A stretch of DNA of 64,000 bases from Oceanispirochaeta sp. M1 (GTDB lineage: Bacteria; Spirochaetota; Spirochaetia; DSM-2461): NCBI RefSeq assembly GCF_003346715.1, contig NZ_QQPQ01000010.1, positions 62,001 through 126,000 on the forward strand. The letters run 5' to 3'. A model generated the notes under the pieces. The model was given only the letters and a program-made list of their open reading frames with translations. It had not been told where the DNA came from and did not search any database. Of the stretch, positions 63,539 to 64,000 are shown piece after piece (position 1 is the stretch's first letter; each line of letters begins with the position of its first letter). A program made the position numbers and the translations under genes.

Positions 63539-64000
63539 AACCGTCTTCCTTGATAGACTTAATGGGTTTCAGATTCAGTTCATCCAGAAGATGCTGGGGG
63601 ATATCGGGAACTTCGCTCAACTCAGCCGGGTTCTCCACAAAACGCTTGATCATATCAATGGCTCTTGCACAGTAGATCCCTTCGGAAAGACGGTCATCCA
63701 GGGTGTAGGTAAGTTTAACAATATCCCGTCCGATCACTTCACCTTTACTGTTCATTGAATAGACTTTCTTAATCTTCCCTATAGCAGCAAAAAGACCATT
63801 ATTACCCCATTCAAAAAGATGATGATAAGGAGCATCAATGCCCACAGAGCCCAGATTTGTCAGAAAAAGAGTGGTATACATGGGATCTACACGGATCATG
63901 GATGCAGGAGCCAGATTCCAGTAATCCAGAACCCTGAACCCCCACATAATCATACGGAGGATGGATCTGGGAAACTTCATTAGAAAGTCTGTCTCCGATG
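63531..64000 (-). CDS. Stand-alone 2-oxoacid dehydrogenase E2-like acyltransferase (5' end outside window)
   Basis: The frame stays open upstream of ATG 63980 to the window edge, so the N-terminus is missing. The visible part follows the E2/CAT-fold C-terminus: TLFLTNLGSVGIDAPYHH, then IVKLTYTLDDRLSEGIYCARAID. In E2 enzymes the catalytic motif is DHRxxDG; here it reads DDRLSEG, so the catalytic His is absent or replaced. No lipoyl domain is visible. It is coupled to the acyl ligase (eight-base overlap). An acyltransferase of unknown acceptor, or an inactive scaffold, are both possible. Confidence 0.7.
   Translation of the reverse strand, partial: SETDFLMKFPRSILRMIMWGFRVLDYWNLAPASMIRVDPMYTTLFLTNLGSVGIDAPYHHLFEWGNNGLFAAIGKIKKVYSMNSKGEVIGRDIVKLTYTLDDRLSEGIYCARAIDMIKRFVENPAELSEVPDIPQHLLDELNLKPIKSIKEDGYV

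Overview
The window looks like chromosomal DNA of a free-living, anaerobic, motile spirochaete (Spirochaetia). The clues are an Rnf-type ion-pumping complex, two bactofilins beside an M23 peptidase, RicT/YaaR-type proteins, a short TPR protein with the Pro-rich 'PPPEWDG' tail I associate with spirochaetes, a Cache-type chemoreceptor, and assimilatory rather than respiratory sulfur genes. Species is not claimed. No rRNA, tRNA, IS element, prophage or CRISPR array was seen.

Layout. 1-4.9 kb: rnf operon (minus strand) led by an unrecognised membrane protein. 5-7.2 kb: P-loop/Asp23-like protein and PcnB. 7.6-21.2 kb: a 'selenium-linked' purine/ureide-type catabolic island (two fold-type-II PLP enzymes, YgfK, SsnA, YgeY, then a diguanylate cyclase and a YheO-type regulator on the minus strand, carbamate kinase and the knotted carbamoyltransferase YgeW). 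21.3-29.5 kb: housekeeping and accessory genes (RNase M5, acyl-CoA synthetase, aldo/keto reductase, chemoreceptor). 29.7-37.7 kb: a mostly minus-strand information/cell-shape block (L31, Rho with a huge disordered N-terminus, PncC, bactofilins, HU, S20, RicT, YaaR, M23 peptidase). 38-41.4 kb: TatD, Dus, VOC protein.

41.4-55.5 kb, all but one gene on the minus strand, holds the most striking system. CysD, CysN, a cysteate synthase-like enzyme, a cysteate acyltransferase-like (serine palmitoyltransferase-fold) enzyme and a [4Fe-4S] APS reductase form one operon with no sulfite reductase. Next to it is a 1111-residue single-chain protein joining 2-oxoacid dehydrogenase E1-alpha, E1-beta, a lipoyl domain and a FabH-type ketoacyl synthase III. 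LeuB and LeuA follow. Read together: sulfate -> APS -> sulfite -> L-cysteate -> condensation with an (iso-branched) acyl chain -> 3-ketocapnine, i.e. a sulfonolipid pathway, with the fusion protein as a candidate maker of the branched starter. Sulfonolipids are known from Bacteroidota; the spirochaete setting and the fused starter module are the novel parts, and the functional link is inference.

55.7-64 kb: AEC transporter, PatB-type lyase, RlmB, a hybrid histidine kinase with a periplasmic substrate-binding-like sensor, an AMP-dependent acyl ligase, and a stand-alone E2-like acyltransferase cut by the window edge.

A second unexpected signal is in the 5' leaders. Many unrelated genes (arcC, ygeW, ygeY, leuB, the cysteate acyltransferase, ricT, a 59-residue protein gene) share an architecture: a GGCC-type hairpin near the mRNA 5' end, an A-rich linker, then a second hairpin immediately before the Shine-Dalgarno. 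Three of them share a hairpin with conserved loop (RTTAC) and compensatory stem changes.
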